Below are positions 43,785 to 53,171 of a stretch of DNA of 64,000 nucleotides, piece by piece. The position numbers and the translations under genes were made by a program. How positions within the stretch are numbered: the first letter of the stretch is position 1; every line of letters starts with the position of its first letter. The DNA comes from JADCRZ01 sp037718865 (GTDB taxonomy: Bacteria; Bacteroidota; Bacteroidia; Chitinophagales; Chitinophagaceae). Under the pieces are notes generated by a model. The model saw nothing but the letters and a program-made list of their open reading frames with translations. It was not told the origin of the DNA and did not search any database. Where the stretch lies: positions 35,403 to 99,402 of the forward strand of contig JBBJMP010000022.1 of assembly GCA_037718865.1 (NCBI GenBank), in the 5' to 3' direction.

Positions 43785-46754
43785 TTAAAAATTTACAGAT
43801 AAATTAAAGTGCACACTTTTGGCAGAAGGAAACGGCGTCACTTCTACCGAGCTGGAGATGGCATTGCTTCCAAAATTGGATACTTCAGGGTCATAGCTGC
43901 TGTATTTGAAAACGTTGATCAGGTTGCGTGCTGACACACCGACTTTCACACCGGCAATATTTCTAAACCAACTCCTGGGCATCCGGTAAGAAAGACCCAT
44001 TTCCCGCACCCTGAAATAGCTTGCATCTTCCACCCACGGCCTCGCCGTACTGCCCAATGCCGCCAGCCGGTAATCGCCATTTATTTTTTGACCGGCAGGG
44101 TCTAATGATTTACTGTCAAAGTCACGCGATGTACCAAATATGTCGGATAACAAAGTGGTCAAATTAATGTTATCGCCACCCTTCTTCCAATGTAGCAGGA
44201 AGCTGAATTCGAAATTTTTATAAATAATATCATGATAAGCGGATAAATTAAAATCCGGCTCTCCATTACCATATGTTGCCAACCCTGTCGCGGGATCTAC
44301 TTTATCGGCAGCGACTCCGATACCTACAATCTGGGTAGGACTTTTACCTTGTTCAACGCGATAGGTACCTAAAGTAGCTCCGAAACCACCAGTGTTGAAT
44401 GCAGGCACATCCAGCCTGGTAACTTTCGCCTTGTTTTTCCAGAAATTAGTGGTTTGCGTCCAGCGCAGGTTTTTAGATTGTATGATGGTTGCATTAAGGG
44501 CCAGCTCGATGCCTCTGTTCTCAATGGCAGCTACATTGTTCCATGCCAGGGAAAAACCTGAAGAAGTTGGGACGGCCACATTCAATATTAAGTCTTCTAC
44601 GTCTTTTTTATAATAAGTAGCTTCCAATGTTATTCTGTCATTGAATAGACCTGCGTCAAATCCGAATTCAAGTTCTGTTTGGCGTTCCGGGTTTAACGTA
44701 TTTTTTCCACGGGTTAATGTAATCAGGGAACCCGTAGATCCGTTAAAAACCGTCGGCACCAATGGAGAATAAATGGCGCCGAAAGGTGCAAAGTTTCCGG
44801 ATTGGCCATAAGCGGCTCGCACCTTTAACAGGCTGATCACAGAAGAGTTCCATGATCCTAATTTATTTATGTTAAAGGCTATGGAACCCTTTGGATAGTA
44901 ATATAATTTATCAGCATCGCCGTTTCGGGATGACTTGTCGCCTCGCACACCTAAGGTCAGCAACAACATATCCCGGTAATTTAATTCTTCCTGAACCACG
45001 AAGCCTCTATCGTGCTGGACCGTTTTTGTTTCTGCTACCTGGATAGCGCCTGCCTGTCCTAAGTTAGTTTGTGTGCCGATCAGTTGCGTAGCTGAGTTGA
45101 TCACATTATCCTGGTCTAGATTTTCCGCTGTAACACCCACCTGTGTGCGGAGGTTAAGATTATTGCTTACATCAAAGGTATGCACCAAAAAGCCGTTGAA
45201 GTTGGTTCCTTTACTTAACGTAGTTCCGTAAATGGAAGCCCCGTTTGTACCATTACCGTTTTTCTGAAATTGCAGTTCCCGTGGAAAAATACCAATCGTA
45301 TTTAAGGTGTATTGGTCTAAACCGCCTCTGGCAATAAAGCGCAGGTCGTGTTTACCGATATTTAAAATTTTCCAGGTAGCGGTACCTCCTAACAGGATGC
45401 GTTCTACCTTTTCGCGGTTGGTGATCAGATCTCTTGTTTGTAAAAAGTTGGATGGCGCCAGTGGGTTATCGGGATAATTTCCATTTGCGTCAGGAAATAA
45501 ATTGATCCATGAGGGCGTAGCTACATAAGCAACCCCTAATGTGGTGCTGGTATTGTCATTATTGAAAAAACCCCTGTCCGCGGTTGAGGAAACATAGTTG
45601 GCATTTACCGAAGCATCGATAAAGCTGGTTACTTTTTGATCAAGATTGAGCCGAAAAGATGTTTTTTCATAACCTGTTCTCTTTACAATACCTTCATCAT
45701 CTTTACTGGTAAAGCCAATAAAGTATTTAGTTTGTTCATTGCCGCCGCTAACACTCAGGCGGGCATTTCTCATCAATGCTGTCTGGCCGTACAACTCCTT
45801 TTCATAATCGTAGGTTCTGCCGTTTGCCGCACGGTACAACGGTACACCGGTGTTGCCATAGGCAGACTGTACTTTGGCTTCCGTCCATTCCCGCTGTCCT
45901 AATTTTTTAAGCTGCCATTGCGTGCCGATAGCGGTGGATACCTCGATATTCGGCTTGCCCGTTTTTCCCCGCTTGGTAGTGATGATTACTACGCCGGCGG
46001 CGGCCCTCGATCCATATATGGCCGCTGCGGAGGCACCTTTTAATATTTCGATGCGGTCGATATCTTCGGGATCCAGGTCTGCAATCCGGTTGGATTGATT
46101 ATCCTGGAAATTCGTGTTGCCCTGTCCGGCAGCCTTTGAAACGAGGTTAAGACCCGGCACTATGGAAGAGTTGTCATAATACACACCATCTACTATAAAA
46201 AGCGGTTGAGAATTAGCAACCAAAGAAGTGATGCCCCTCAATTTAACTGATATGCCACCGCCCGGGGCGCCGGAGTTGGCAGAAATGTTAGAGCCGGTAA
46301 ACTTACCGTACAAGGCCGCATCCATCGTAGGCTGCACGGTAGTACCGGTAAGTAGTTTGGACGAAACTGAGGCCACCGCATTGGCAGAGTTGCTTCTCTT
46401 AATGGAGCTGGCCATACCGGTAACCACCACTTCATCCAGCTTTCCTACATCTTCATTCAGGGTTATCGAAATATTATCTGTTGCATCATTTAAGGAAATG
46501 GCTTGCGTTTTGAAACCTACATTGGAAAACTCTAACGTGCCGGTTTTGTCGGGAGCTGACAAGGCAAACCGGCCGGTTGCATCTGTAGTAGTTCCGGTAT
46601 TCGTATTTCTTACGCGCACAGAAACACCGCTTAAAGGATTATTTCTTACATCGACCACTACACCGGAAATCGGAACCTGTGCTATAACAGCCAAAGGAAA
46701 TAGAAATGCCAGCAAGTAAAGCAATTGTTTGGTTTTCTTTGTCATAGTTAACAT
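43785..46754 (-). CDS. SusC/RagA-family TonB-dependent receptor (second pair)
   Basis: 989 residues; ATG 46745 (MTKKTKQLLYLLAFLFPL) is an alternative start 9 nt in. Signal near 1-25, CarboxypepD-regulatory domain (ISGVVVDVRNNPLSGVSVRV), SusC signature (LDEVVVTGMASSIKRSNSAN), plug (QPLFIVDGVYYDNSS; DIDRIEILKGASAAAIYGSR) and a barrel ending SVHFNLSVNF. It lies upstream of the SusD gene with a 19-nt gap and forms the usual SusC/SusD transporter. The 235-bp region upstream is divergent to the cation ATPase gene. Confidence 0.93.
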   Translation of the reverse strand: MLTMTKKTKQLLYLLAFLFPLAVIAQVPISGVVVDVRNNPLSGVSVRVRNTNTGTTTDATGRFALSAPDKTGTLEFSNVGFKTQAISLNDATDNISITLNEDVGKLDEVVVTGMASSIKRSNSANAVASVSSKLLTGTTVQPTMDAALYGKFTGSNISANSGAPGGGISVKLRGITSLVANSQPLFIVDGVYYDNSSIVPGLNLVSKAAGQGNTNFQDNQSNRIADLDPEDIDRIEILKGASAAAIYGSRAAAGVVIITTKRGKTGKPNIEVSTAIGTQWQLKKLGQREWTEAKVQSAYGNTGVPLYRAANGRTYDYEKELYGQTALMRNARLSVSGGNEQTKYFIGFTSKDDEGIVKRTGYEKTSFRLNLDQKVTSFIDASVNANYVSSTADRGFFNNDNTSTTLGVAYVATPSWINLFPDANGNYPDNPLAPSNFLQTRDLITNREKVERILLGGTATWKILNIGKHDLRFIARGGLDQYTLNTIGIFPRELQFQKNGNGTNGASIYGTTLSKGTNFNGFLVHTFDVSNNLNLRTQVGVTAENLDQDNVINSATQLIGTQTNLGQAGAIQVAETKTVQHDRGFVVQEELNYRDMLLLTLGVRGDKSSRNGDADKLYYYPKGSIAFNINKLGSWNSSVISLLKVRAAYGQSGNFAPFGAIYSPLVPTVFNGSTGSLITLTRGKNTLNPERQTELEFGFDAGLFNDRITLEATYYKKDVEDLILNVAVPTSSGFSLAWNNVAAIENRGIELALNATIIQSKNLRWTQTTNFWKNKAKVTRLDVPAFNTGGFGATLGTYRVEQGKSPTQIVGIGVAADKVDPATGLATYGNGEPDFNLSAYHDIIYKNFEFSFLLHWKKGGDNINLTTLLSDIFGTSRDFDSKSLDPAGQKINGDYRLAALGSTARPWVEDASYFRVREMGLSYRMPRSWFRNIAGVKVGVSARNLINVFKYSSYDPEVSNFGSNAISSSVEVTPFPSAKSVHFNLSVNF

Positions 46755-46917
46755 TTTGATTAAGTAAATATGGAGGGCTGTTTAACATAGGCAGCGGTAA
46801 CTTTCAGGCAAGTGTAATATTAGGAATCAATATTTAATATGACTAAAAATTAATAGATTGCTGCTTAAAGAAAGGATTGGCAAGTACTCACCTGGGGCCG
46901 TTGAGATATCTCCTGAT

Positions 46918-46964
46918 AATATTCAAGACAAAGTAAAGTAACTAGGTGGTTGATAGATATCAAC
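46918..46964 (+). promoter_or_regulatory. Upstream motif and palindrome of the cation ATPase gene
   Basis: AATATTCAAGACAAAGTAAA continues as GTAAC at 46918-46942 and has a near copy at 49667-49694 before the next TonB receptor. It is followed by GTTGATA-GA-TATCAAC (46949-46964), a perfect 7-bp inverted repeat with a 2-nt spacer, typical of a repressor site. The ATG is 25 nt downstream. Confidence 0.45.
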
Positions 46965-46989
46965 TACTTTTAGAATAAATATCCATAAG

Positions 46990-49572
46990 ATGGCAGCGTT
47001 CTACCAGCTGAGCAAAGAAGAAGTCATAAACCAGCTAAAAACATCTCCCTCAGGTTTAAAAAACGAAATGGTTCCCCTGCTTCAAAAAGAATTTGGCGAG
47101 AATGCTTTACAGGAAGCAAAACATAAAAGCAGGTTATCCATACTTCTTGGTCAATTTACTGATGTTATCATCGTTATATTGATTATTGCCGCTGGTATTT
47201 CGTTTGTTGTCGGGGAGCATACCGATGCTTATGTTATTCTTGCCATCATTATCGGAAACGCCTGGATGGGCTACTCCCAGGAGTATAGTGCAGAAAAATC
47301 GATCAGGATGTTGCAAAAAATGGCAGCACAATTTGCCTTGGTTCTGCGCAATAATAATCCTTCAAAAATTGAAGCAGACAAACTTGTTCCAGGTGATATC
47401 ATCTTACTGGAAGCGGGAGACATTGTTCCTGCGGATGCAAGGTTAATTGAAGTCAGTTCCTTTAAAACGGATGAAGCATCCCTGACAGGAGAAAGTTATT
47501 CTGTTGAAAAAAAAACGGAAGCCATACAGGAGCAAAACCTGGTTCCGGGAGATCAGCACAATATGATTTTTAAAGGAACAATTGTCAGTAACGGTTCTGC
47601 AAAAGCCGTGATTACTACAATTGGCATGAATACTGAAATTGGAAAAATTGCCGGCTTGCTGGAAGTGGAATCTCAAAAAACGCCGCTTCAAAAACGGCTT
47701 GCGGTATTTAGTAAGCAGCTGGCAGTTGCGGTAATAATAATTTGCCTGCTTGTATTTGGTTTTGGGTTGTGGCGTGGCGCGCCTCCTTTTACCATGTTTC
47801 TTACCGCATTGTCGCTGGCGGTTGCCGCTTTGCCTGAAGCGCTTCCTGCTGTGATAACCATAGCGCTTGCGCAGGGTGCCCATAGAATGGTAAAGCAAAA
47901 AGCCTTAATGAGAAAGTTGCCTGCCGTGGAAACGCTGGGTTCCGTTACTTATATCTGCAGTGATAAAACGGGAACGCTTACCCAAAATGTCATGACGGTA
48001 GAAAAGACGCACGCGGTACCTGAGAAAGAAGAATTACTAAGCTATGCCATGATCCTGGATAATGAAGTAAGGTTTTCGCAGGAAAATGAGTTGCTGGGTG
48101 ATTCGACCGAAACCGCTTTGGTTTATTATGCTTTCAAAAAAGGTAATACAAAAGAAGATGCCGATAACCAATTTCCGCTGTTGGCTAAACTGCCTTTCGA
48201 TTCGGTAAGGATGCGGATGAGTACCTTCCATAAACACCAGGAAAAATGGATCTTATTTGTGAAAGGCGCCCCGGTAAAAATGCTGGAAGCATTATCCGGA
48301 AAATACAAAGATCAAGTTCCGGAGTGGCTCAATCTGAACCGCGAATGGGCTGCTGACGGCTTGCGGGTTTTATTTTTTGCATATAAGATCTTTGATCAGA
48401 AGCCGGAAAACATAAATGAAGCATTGGAAATGGAGTTGGATTTTTTGGGAATGGCGGCAATGATAGATCCCCCAAGGGAAGAAGTAATAGAAGCCATAAG
48501 AGAATGCAAAACAGCGGGAATCAAACCGGTAATGATAACCGGTGACCAGCCGCTAACGGCCAGTGCCATTGCAGAACGGTTACACATTATTGAAGAGGGA
48601 TCCCAGGCAGCAAAGACCGGCGCTGACCTTGATAAATTAACAGAAGAAGAATTCAGTAGCAAAATAAAGGACATTTCCGTTTATGCCCGGGTATCTCCGG
48701 AGCAAAAATTAAAGATTGTAAAAGCTTTACAAAAAAACGGGGAGTTTGTAGCCATGACGGGAGATGGCGTGAATGATGCTCCATCATTGAAGCAGGCCGA
48801 TATTGGCATAGCCATGGGCATAACCGGCACAGACGTATCAAAAGAAGCGGCTGATATGATTTTGCTCGATGATAATTTCGCCACCATTATTAAAGCGGTA
48901 CGGGAAGGGAGAAGAATTTATGAAAACATCCGTAAATTTATATTATATGTGCTTTCCTGCAACCTGGGCGAGATATTAACTATTTTTTTCGCACCCATTC
49001 TGGGTTTTGCCATTCCTATGCTTCCCATTCATATTCTTTGGGTCAACCTGGTCACTGATGGTTTACCCGGACTCGCCCTTGTAACGGAACCTGCCGAAAA
49101 AGATATCATGAACCGCCCTCCCCGCCCTCCCAAAGAAAATCTATTTGCAGGGGGAATGATCCCAAGGATATTTCTGACCGGAACATTAATGGCAGTCGCG
49201 GCTGTATTTATTCAATGGTGGGCCGTAAGGCAAGGGTATGATGTAAGGACACAACAAACAGCCGTATTCACGATGTTGTGTTTTGTTCAGCTGGGTAATG
49301 CACTTTCGGTACGCTCGGTATACTATTCCATGTTTTCTTCCGGAATATTCACTAACCGGGGCATGTGGGGAGCAATCGTTTTAACCATCATCCTGCAACT
49401 TCTTATCATTTATGTGCCTTTTTTGCATCCCATTTTTAAAACAACTTCTTTGGACCGGGATGTTATGGGGATCATTGTCATTGTGACTCTTGGGTGTGTG
49501 ATTTGTGTTGAGGTGGTAAAGTATTTGTATAAAAGGAAGTATTTAAAGAGGATTGATTCGGGCGATGTATAA
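46990..49572 (+). CDS. P2-type cation-transporting ATPase (Ca2+-ATPase-like)
   Basis: 860 residues with the full P-type layout: N-terminal regulatory helix, M1-M4, actuator TGES (DEASLTGESYSVEKK), the ion-site helix ALPEALPAVITIALAQGA, phosphorylation site CSDKTGTLTQN (D325), the hinge MTGDGVNDAPSLKQADIG, and six C-terminal helices. The PEALP motif and general layout fit the bacterial P2 group (Ca2+, or Na+/K+-like). No N-terminal CxxC heavy-metal domain is present, so a soft-metal exporter is unlikely. The exact ion is not determined by what I can see. Shared upstream DNA suggests co-regulation with the TonB receptor 128 bp downstream. Confidence 0.9.
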   Translation: MAAFYQLSKEEVINQLKTSPSGLKNEMVPLLQKEFGENALQEAKHKSRLSILLGQFTDVIIVILIIAAGISFVVGEHTDAYVILAIIIGNAWMGYSQEYSAEKSIRMLQKMAAQFALVLRNNNPSKIEADKLVPGDIILLEAGDIVPADARLIEVSSFKTDEASLTGESYSVEKKTEAIQEQNLVPGDQHNMIFKGTIVSNGSAKAVITTIGMNTEIGKIAGLLEVESQKTPLQKRLAVFSKQLAVAVIIICLLVFGFGLWRGAPPFTMFLTALSLAVAALPEALPAVITIALAQGAHRMVKQKALMRKLPAVETLGSVTYICSDKTGTLTQNVMTVEKTHAVPEKEELLSYAMILDNEVRFSQENELLGDSTETALVYYAFKKGNTKEDADNQFPLLAKLPFDSVRMRMSTFHKHQEKWILFVKGAPVKMLEALSGKYKDQVPEWLNLNREWAADGLRVLFFAYKIFDQKPENINEALEMELDFLGMAAMIDPPREEVIEAIRECKTAGIKPVMITGDQPLTASAIAERLHIIEEGSQAAKTGADLDKLTEEEFSSKIKDISVYARVSPEQKLKIVKALQKNGEFVAMTGDGVNDAPSLKQADIGIAMGITGTDVSKEAADMILLDDNFATIIKAVREGRRIYENIRKFILYVLSCNLGEILTIFFAPILGFAIPMLPIHILWVNLVTDGLPGLALVTEPAEKDIMNRPPRPPKENLFAGGMIPRIFLTGTLMAVAAVFIQWWAVRQGYDVRTQQTAVFTMLCFVQLGNALSVRSVYYSMFSSGIFTNRGMWGAIVLTIILQLLIIYVPFLHPIFKTTSLDRDVMGIIVIVTLGCVICVEVVKYLYKRKYLKRIDSGDV

Positions 49573-49644
49573 ATAATTGGCTCCAAATTCACCATTCACC
49601 CATCAATTTCTCCCGTTCACCTAATACCCTGATCCATGTAATAC

Positions 49645-49694
49645 AAAGTACCTACTTTTAACTTGTAATATTCAAGAACAAGTACTAAAGTAAC
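49645..49694 (+). promoter_or_regulatory. Upstream motif and palindromes of the TonB receptor gene
   Basis: AAAGTA-CC-TACTTT (49645-49658) is a perfect 6-bp inverted repeat. ACTTGT (49661-49666) pairs with ACAAGT (49678-49683). The interval 49667-49694 repeats the AATATTCAAGA...AAAGTAAC block seen before the ATPase. CTACTTTTA also occurs in both promoters (46964-46972 and 49652-49660). Confidence 0.45.
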
Positions 49695-49700
49695 GACATC

Positions 49701-52166
49701 ATGAGAAAACTAGGCGCGCTTCTGACCTTTTTAGCCTGTACAACATTGTCTTTTATGGGTCATGCACAGAGCAAAACCGGAAGTGTGACCGGAGTAATTA
49801 CAATCCGGGCGGATAAAACACCGGGTAAAACAGCGGTGGCGGCCACCATTACCCTTCTAAAAGCCAAAGACTCTTCCATTTTTAAAATGAGTATGGCAGG
49901 GACCAACGGACAATACAAATTTGAAAATGTTACCTATGGCCGGTATTTGGTATCAGTAACTGCTGCAGAACATGCGAAAAGCTCCTCTCCCATTTTTGAG
50001 ATTTCACTAGCTAAACCGGAGATTTCATTAAAAACAATTGAACTCGTTCCCCAGGTAAAATCACTAAGCGCTGTTACTGTAACGGCGAAAAGGCCTTTGA
50101 TCGAGCAAAAGATAGATCGTACCGTAGTGAATGTAGAAGCTTCAATCACAAATACGGGTAGTAATGCCCTGGAGGTTCTCGAAAAATCGCCTGGTATAGC
50201 TGTTGACAAGGACGGCAATATCAGTTTGAAGGGAAAAGATGGTGTTATCGTACTGGTGGATGGCCGCCAAACTTACCTGGGTGGTGCCGACCTAGCCAAT
50301 TATCTCCGCAATATGAACGCCAACCAGATGGACCAGATTGAAATCATGACCAACCCCCCTGCCAAATATGATGCTTCCGGCAATTCAGGCATCATCAATA
50401 TCATAACAAAAAAGAACAGGCAACTGGGATATAACGGCTCTGTAAATATGGGTTATGGGCAGGGACGTTATCCTAAGTATAATGAAGGATTAACTTTTAA
50501 CTACCGGAAAAATAAGGTGAACCTGTTCACCAACCTGAGCCATAATTACTCACAAAATTTTAATAGCCTTTCTATCCAGCGGAACTTCCGCAATAAAGTA
50601 ACCAAAGACCTGTTGTCGCATTTTGGACAGGAAGCAAGGAATGAAAATATTTCAAAAAGTTACAATGCTAAAATAGGTGTGGATTATTTTCCAGCAAAAA
50701 ATACCACCCTGGGTGTAGTGTTCACCGGTTTTTTAAATGACCGCAAAGGCAATAGCCATAATCTTACCGATATTTCCAATGCAAGCGGCATTCCTGCAAG
50801 CCAAACAAAAGCTGGTTTAGATAATAAGCAGCAATGGAAAAACTTCAGTACCAATTTCAATTTCCGGCAGGCCCTGGATACTGCGGGTTCGGAATTAACG
50901 GCCGATCTAGACTATAGCCTGTACAAATCGAGAAATAACCAGGTAATGGTCAATTCCTATTTTGACGCGTACGGAAGCCCGACGTACCAACCGGACACTT
51001 TATTGGGAGGCCTTCCACAGGATATTCAGATTTACAGTGGCCGGATGGATTATCTCAAAAGCTTAAAGAAGGGTGCAAGGTTTGAGGCAGGTGTAAAATC
51101 CAGCTTTGTAAAAACAGATAACAATGCCGTTTATGACAGTATATTAAACGGACAGCTCGTTCATGATTTTAACCGCAGCAACTATTTCATTTATGAAGAA
51201 AATATCAATGCGGGATATGTGAATCTCAACCAGCCCATAAATAAAAAATGGGGTACACAATTAGGATTACGGGTGGAAAATACCAATGCAAAAGGAAAAC
51301 AGATAACCACCGGTGAACAATTTAATCGCCATTATACACAGCTTTTTCCTACAGCCTATTTGCAGTATCAACAGAACAAAAAAAATACTTATGTGCTGAA
51401 CTATGGAAGAAGGATCAGAAGACCCGACTACCAGAACCTGAACCCTTTCATAAATTTTATCGACCGGTATACCTATTCAAAGGGCAATCCTGATCTTAAA
51501 CCCCAATTCAGTCATAATACAGAGCTAAGCCACAACTATCAGGGTTTTGTAACTACTACGCTAAACTACACACGCACAACTGATATCATTCAGAATGTGC
51601 TGGAACAGGATGAAGAAAAAAATGAAACATTTGTCAGGAAAGCCAATATCGCCAAACAACGCCAGTATGGTATTTCAGTAAACACGAATATACCGGTTAC
51701 AAAATGGTGGAGAAGTAATGTTTTTATCAATGCCTTTAACAACAAATTCGAGGGCATCGTGAACGATACATTTGTCACCGTAAATGCTACCACCCTTACC
51801 TTGAACGGCTCGCAGCAATTCAACTTTTCCAAAACCTGGTCTGCCGAGATCAGCGGTTTTTTTAGAACGGCAGGAATAGAAGGTGTGATCAAAGCAAAAC
51901 CCTTTGGAATGATGTCTCTGGGTGTAAGTAAGCAGGTGATGAAAAGTAAAGGAACCATTCGTTTAAACATCCGCGATGTATTTTACACACAGCGATTCAG
52001 AGGTGTAAGCAAGTATGCTAACGTTGACGCTGCTTTCCAGGAGAGAGGCGATAGCCGTGTGGCAAACATCAATTTTACCTACCGCTTCAGCAAAGGAAAA
52101 ATAAACGGTACACCGAAGAGAAGGTCCGGTAGCGCCAGTGAAGAACAAAACCGTGTAGGCAGTTAG
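49701..52166 (+). CDS. TonB-dependent receptor with OMP_b-brl_3-type barrel
   Basis: 821 residues. Signal (residues 1-22, ending GHAQS), CarboxypepD-regulatory-like domain (VTGVITIRADKTPGKT to TIELVPQ), a plug with VTVTAKRPLIEQKIDRTVVN and ALEVLEKSPGIAVDKDG, LVDGRQTYLGG, then an outer-membrane beta-barrel with LNYTRTTDIIQN and RYGISVN. It resembles the family often linked to metal or peptide uptake, but its substrate is unknown. Its promoter shares a 28-bp motif with the ATPase gene upstream, pointing to a linked ion response. The C-terminus is rich in Lys/Arg/Ser beyond the last barrel strand. Confidence 0.9.
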   Translation: MRKLGALLTFLACTTLSFMGHAQSKTGSVTGVITIRADKTPGKTAVAATITLLKAKDSSIFKMSMAGTNGQYKFENVTYGRYLVSVTAAEHAKSSSPIFEISLAKPEISLKTIELVPQVKSLSAVTVTAKRPLIEQKIDRTVVNVEASITNTGSNALEVLEKSPGIAVDKDGNISLKGKDGVIVLVDGRQTYLGGADLANYLRNMNANQMDQIEIMTNPPAKYDASGNSGIINIITKKNRQLGYNGSVNMGYGQGRYPKYNEGLTFNYRKNKVNLFTNLSHNYSQNFNSLSIQRNFRNKVTKDLLSHFGQEARNENISKSYNAKIGVDYFPAKNTTLGVVFTGFLNDRKGNSHNLTDISNASGIPASQTKAGLDNKQQWKNFSTNFNFRQALDTAGSELTADLDYSLYKSRNNQVMVNSYFDAYGSPTYQPDTLLGGLPQDIQIYSGRMDYLKSLKKGARFEAGVKSSFVKTDNNAVYDSILNGQLVHDFNRSNYFIYEENINAGYVNLNQPINKKWGTQLGLRVENTNAKGKQITTGEQFNRHYTQLFPTAYLQYQQNKKNTYVLNYGRRIRRPDYQNLNPFINFIDRYTYSKGNPDLKPQFSHNTELSHNYQGFVTTTLNYTRTTDIIQNVLEQDEEKNETFVRKANIAKQRQYGISVNTNIPVTKWWRSNVFINAFNNKFEGIVNDTFVTVNATTLTLNGSQQFNFSKTWSAEISGFFRTAGIEGVIKAKPFGMMSLGVSKQVMKSKGTIRLNIRDVFYTQRFRGVSKYANVDAAFQERGDSRVANINFTYRFSKGKINGTPKRRSGSASEEQNRVGS

Positions 52167-52970
52167 ATTTAAAAAGAGTTTAGACTAATTTTTCCATCAT
52201 CATCGTAACCGCTTATAGAAACATTATGATTTCCACGATTAAATTCAGGGATGTGTCATACTGAAGATTCATTGTATTTGTACCTTTTACCACTTTTATA
52301 TCAGAGAATGCCGCCTGTATTGTTCTCCTAAAAAATCCCTTGCCTACGCCGGGCAAAATTTCAATGCGCTTTTATATTCACTTGGATTTACTCCTGTATG
52401 TTTCTTACAATTGTACTGCATAAGCAATCCTTAAAAGTACGACCAGAACGTTCATCGCCATACGCAAAGTGGCCTTTTCCAAACTCCCTGAACTTATTCA
52501 AAATAGTGCAGCTGGCTAACCATTCTGCAACCATTGCTCCTCATAATAAAAAAGCCTGATTTAAAGTATAACCAAAAATGGGGATACAAAAAATTATACA
52601 ATGCATACCCTCAAAGTTGTATTGTGATCTTACTACGTGCGCCATATCTTGTGTCAGAAAATAACCTCTAAATAATCTTCGAATCTGTAAGAGGTTGTTC
52701 TGAGAATCAGATTGAATCATACCTAACAGACAGGATATTTGCCGCCGCAGCTTATGAATATTCAGTAGCTACGAATAGAGAGATATTAATCTCAGTTTGA
52801 CTCAAAAAAATAAACAGGGACGTCGACGGAAAACGGACCGTTTCGGGACGCAACACAGCCGAGTATCAACTTATAAATCTGATGCCTTGCAGCACAGCAA
52901 GTAAAAAAGCCGCTGAACATCCGCACCATGGCGTAAGACAGGTGAGGAAATTATCATTAAACTTTTCAAA
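52167..52970. other. 804-bp low-coding region before the RiPP operon
   Basis: No complete gene is visible. A minus-strand fragment resembling an AraC-type regulator tail lies near 52351-52418. A 31-codon open stretch (52709-52801 region, QIESYLTDRIFAAAAYEYSV) ends at a TGA but has no start. The region also must contain the promoter of the RiPP operon; I could not find a clear TAnnTTTG/TTTG pair. GAGGAAA at 52944-52950 lies 20 nt before the precursor ATG, too far for a normal ribosome site. Confidence 0.4.
52351..52418 (-). pseudogene. Possible remnant of an AraC-family regulator C-terminus
   Basis: Read on the minus strand this gives QYNCKKHTGVNPSEYKSAL. The KKHTGVNPSEYK core matches the second helix-turn-helix end of AraC-family proteins (usually FKKxTGxSPSEYR). 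No longer frame extends it and no start is present. If real, it is a broken regulator; a chance match cannot be excluded from 20 residues. Confidence 0.3.
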
Positions 52971-53111
52971 ATGAAAAACAACGAAGTGAAAAAGCTATCA
53001 TTAGCTGATTTCAAAGCAAAAGCAGAAAAAACATCAAAAACTTCTTTGATGGAATCAATTGTTGGTGGTGTGAAAAACGCTTGTCATCCGCCGCCTACAT
53101 TTAGAGGTTAA
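52971..53111 (+). CDS. RiPP precursor peptide with GG leader
   Basis: 46 codons from ATG 52971 to TAA 53111; it was not found by a length-filtered ORF search. The leader (residues 1-33) begins MKNNEVKKLSLADFKAKAEK, is basic and helical, and ends ESIVGG. The GG (32-33) has Ile at -4 and Met at -7, as cleaved by C39 peptidases, and such a peptidase-ABC exporter is encoded at 58972. The core is VKNACHPPPTFRG (13 residues) with one Cys (38), one His (39), three Pro and a terminal Gly. The Bacteroidota GG-leader style (KKLSLADFK) supports the call. It heads a co-directional operon of seven further genes. Confidence 0.85.
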   Translation: MKNNEVKKLSLADFKAKAEKTSKTSLMESIVGGVKNACHPPPTFRG

Positions 53112-53118
53112 TTTCTAA

Positions 53119-53150
53119 GGGCCAGGTTGATTCGTCAACCGGCCTTTTTA
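53119..53150 (+). terminator. Attenuator-like hairpin after the precursor gene
   Basis: GGCCAGGTTGA-TTCG-TCAACCGGCC forms a 10-bp stem with one bulged A, then TTTTTA. It ends 21 nt before the next gene's ATG at 53172. Partial termination here would give more precursor than enzyme, as in many peptide operons. Confidence 0.65.
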
Positions 53151-53171
53151 CTAACAAAAAGAACTCAAAAT

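Noticed and set aside
47443..47898. 151-codon antisense ORF within the cation ATPase
   Set aside because: Composition is a mirror of the conserved ATPase codons; no start context or motif.
46990..49572. Heavy-metal (P1B) ATPase
   Set aside because: Lacks the CPx ion-site motif and N-terminal CxxC domain; the PEALP helix fits the P2 group.
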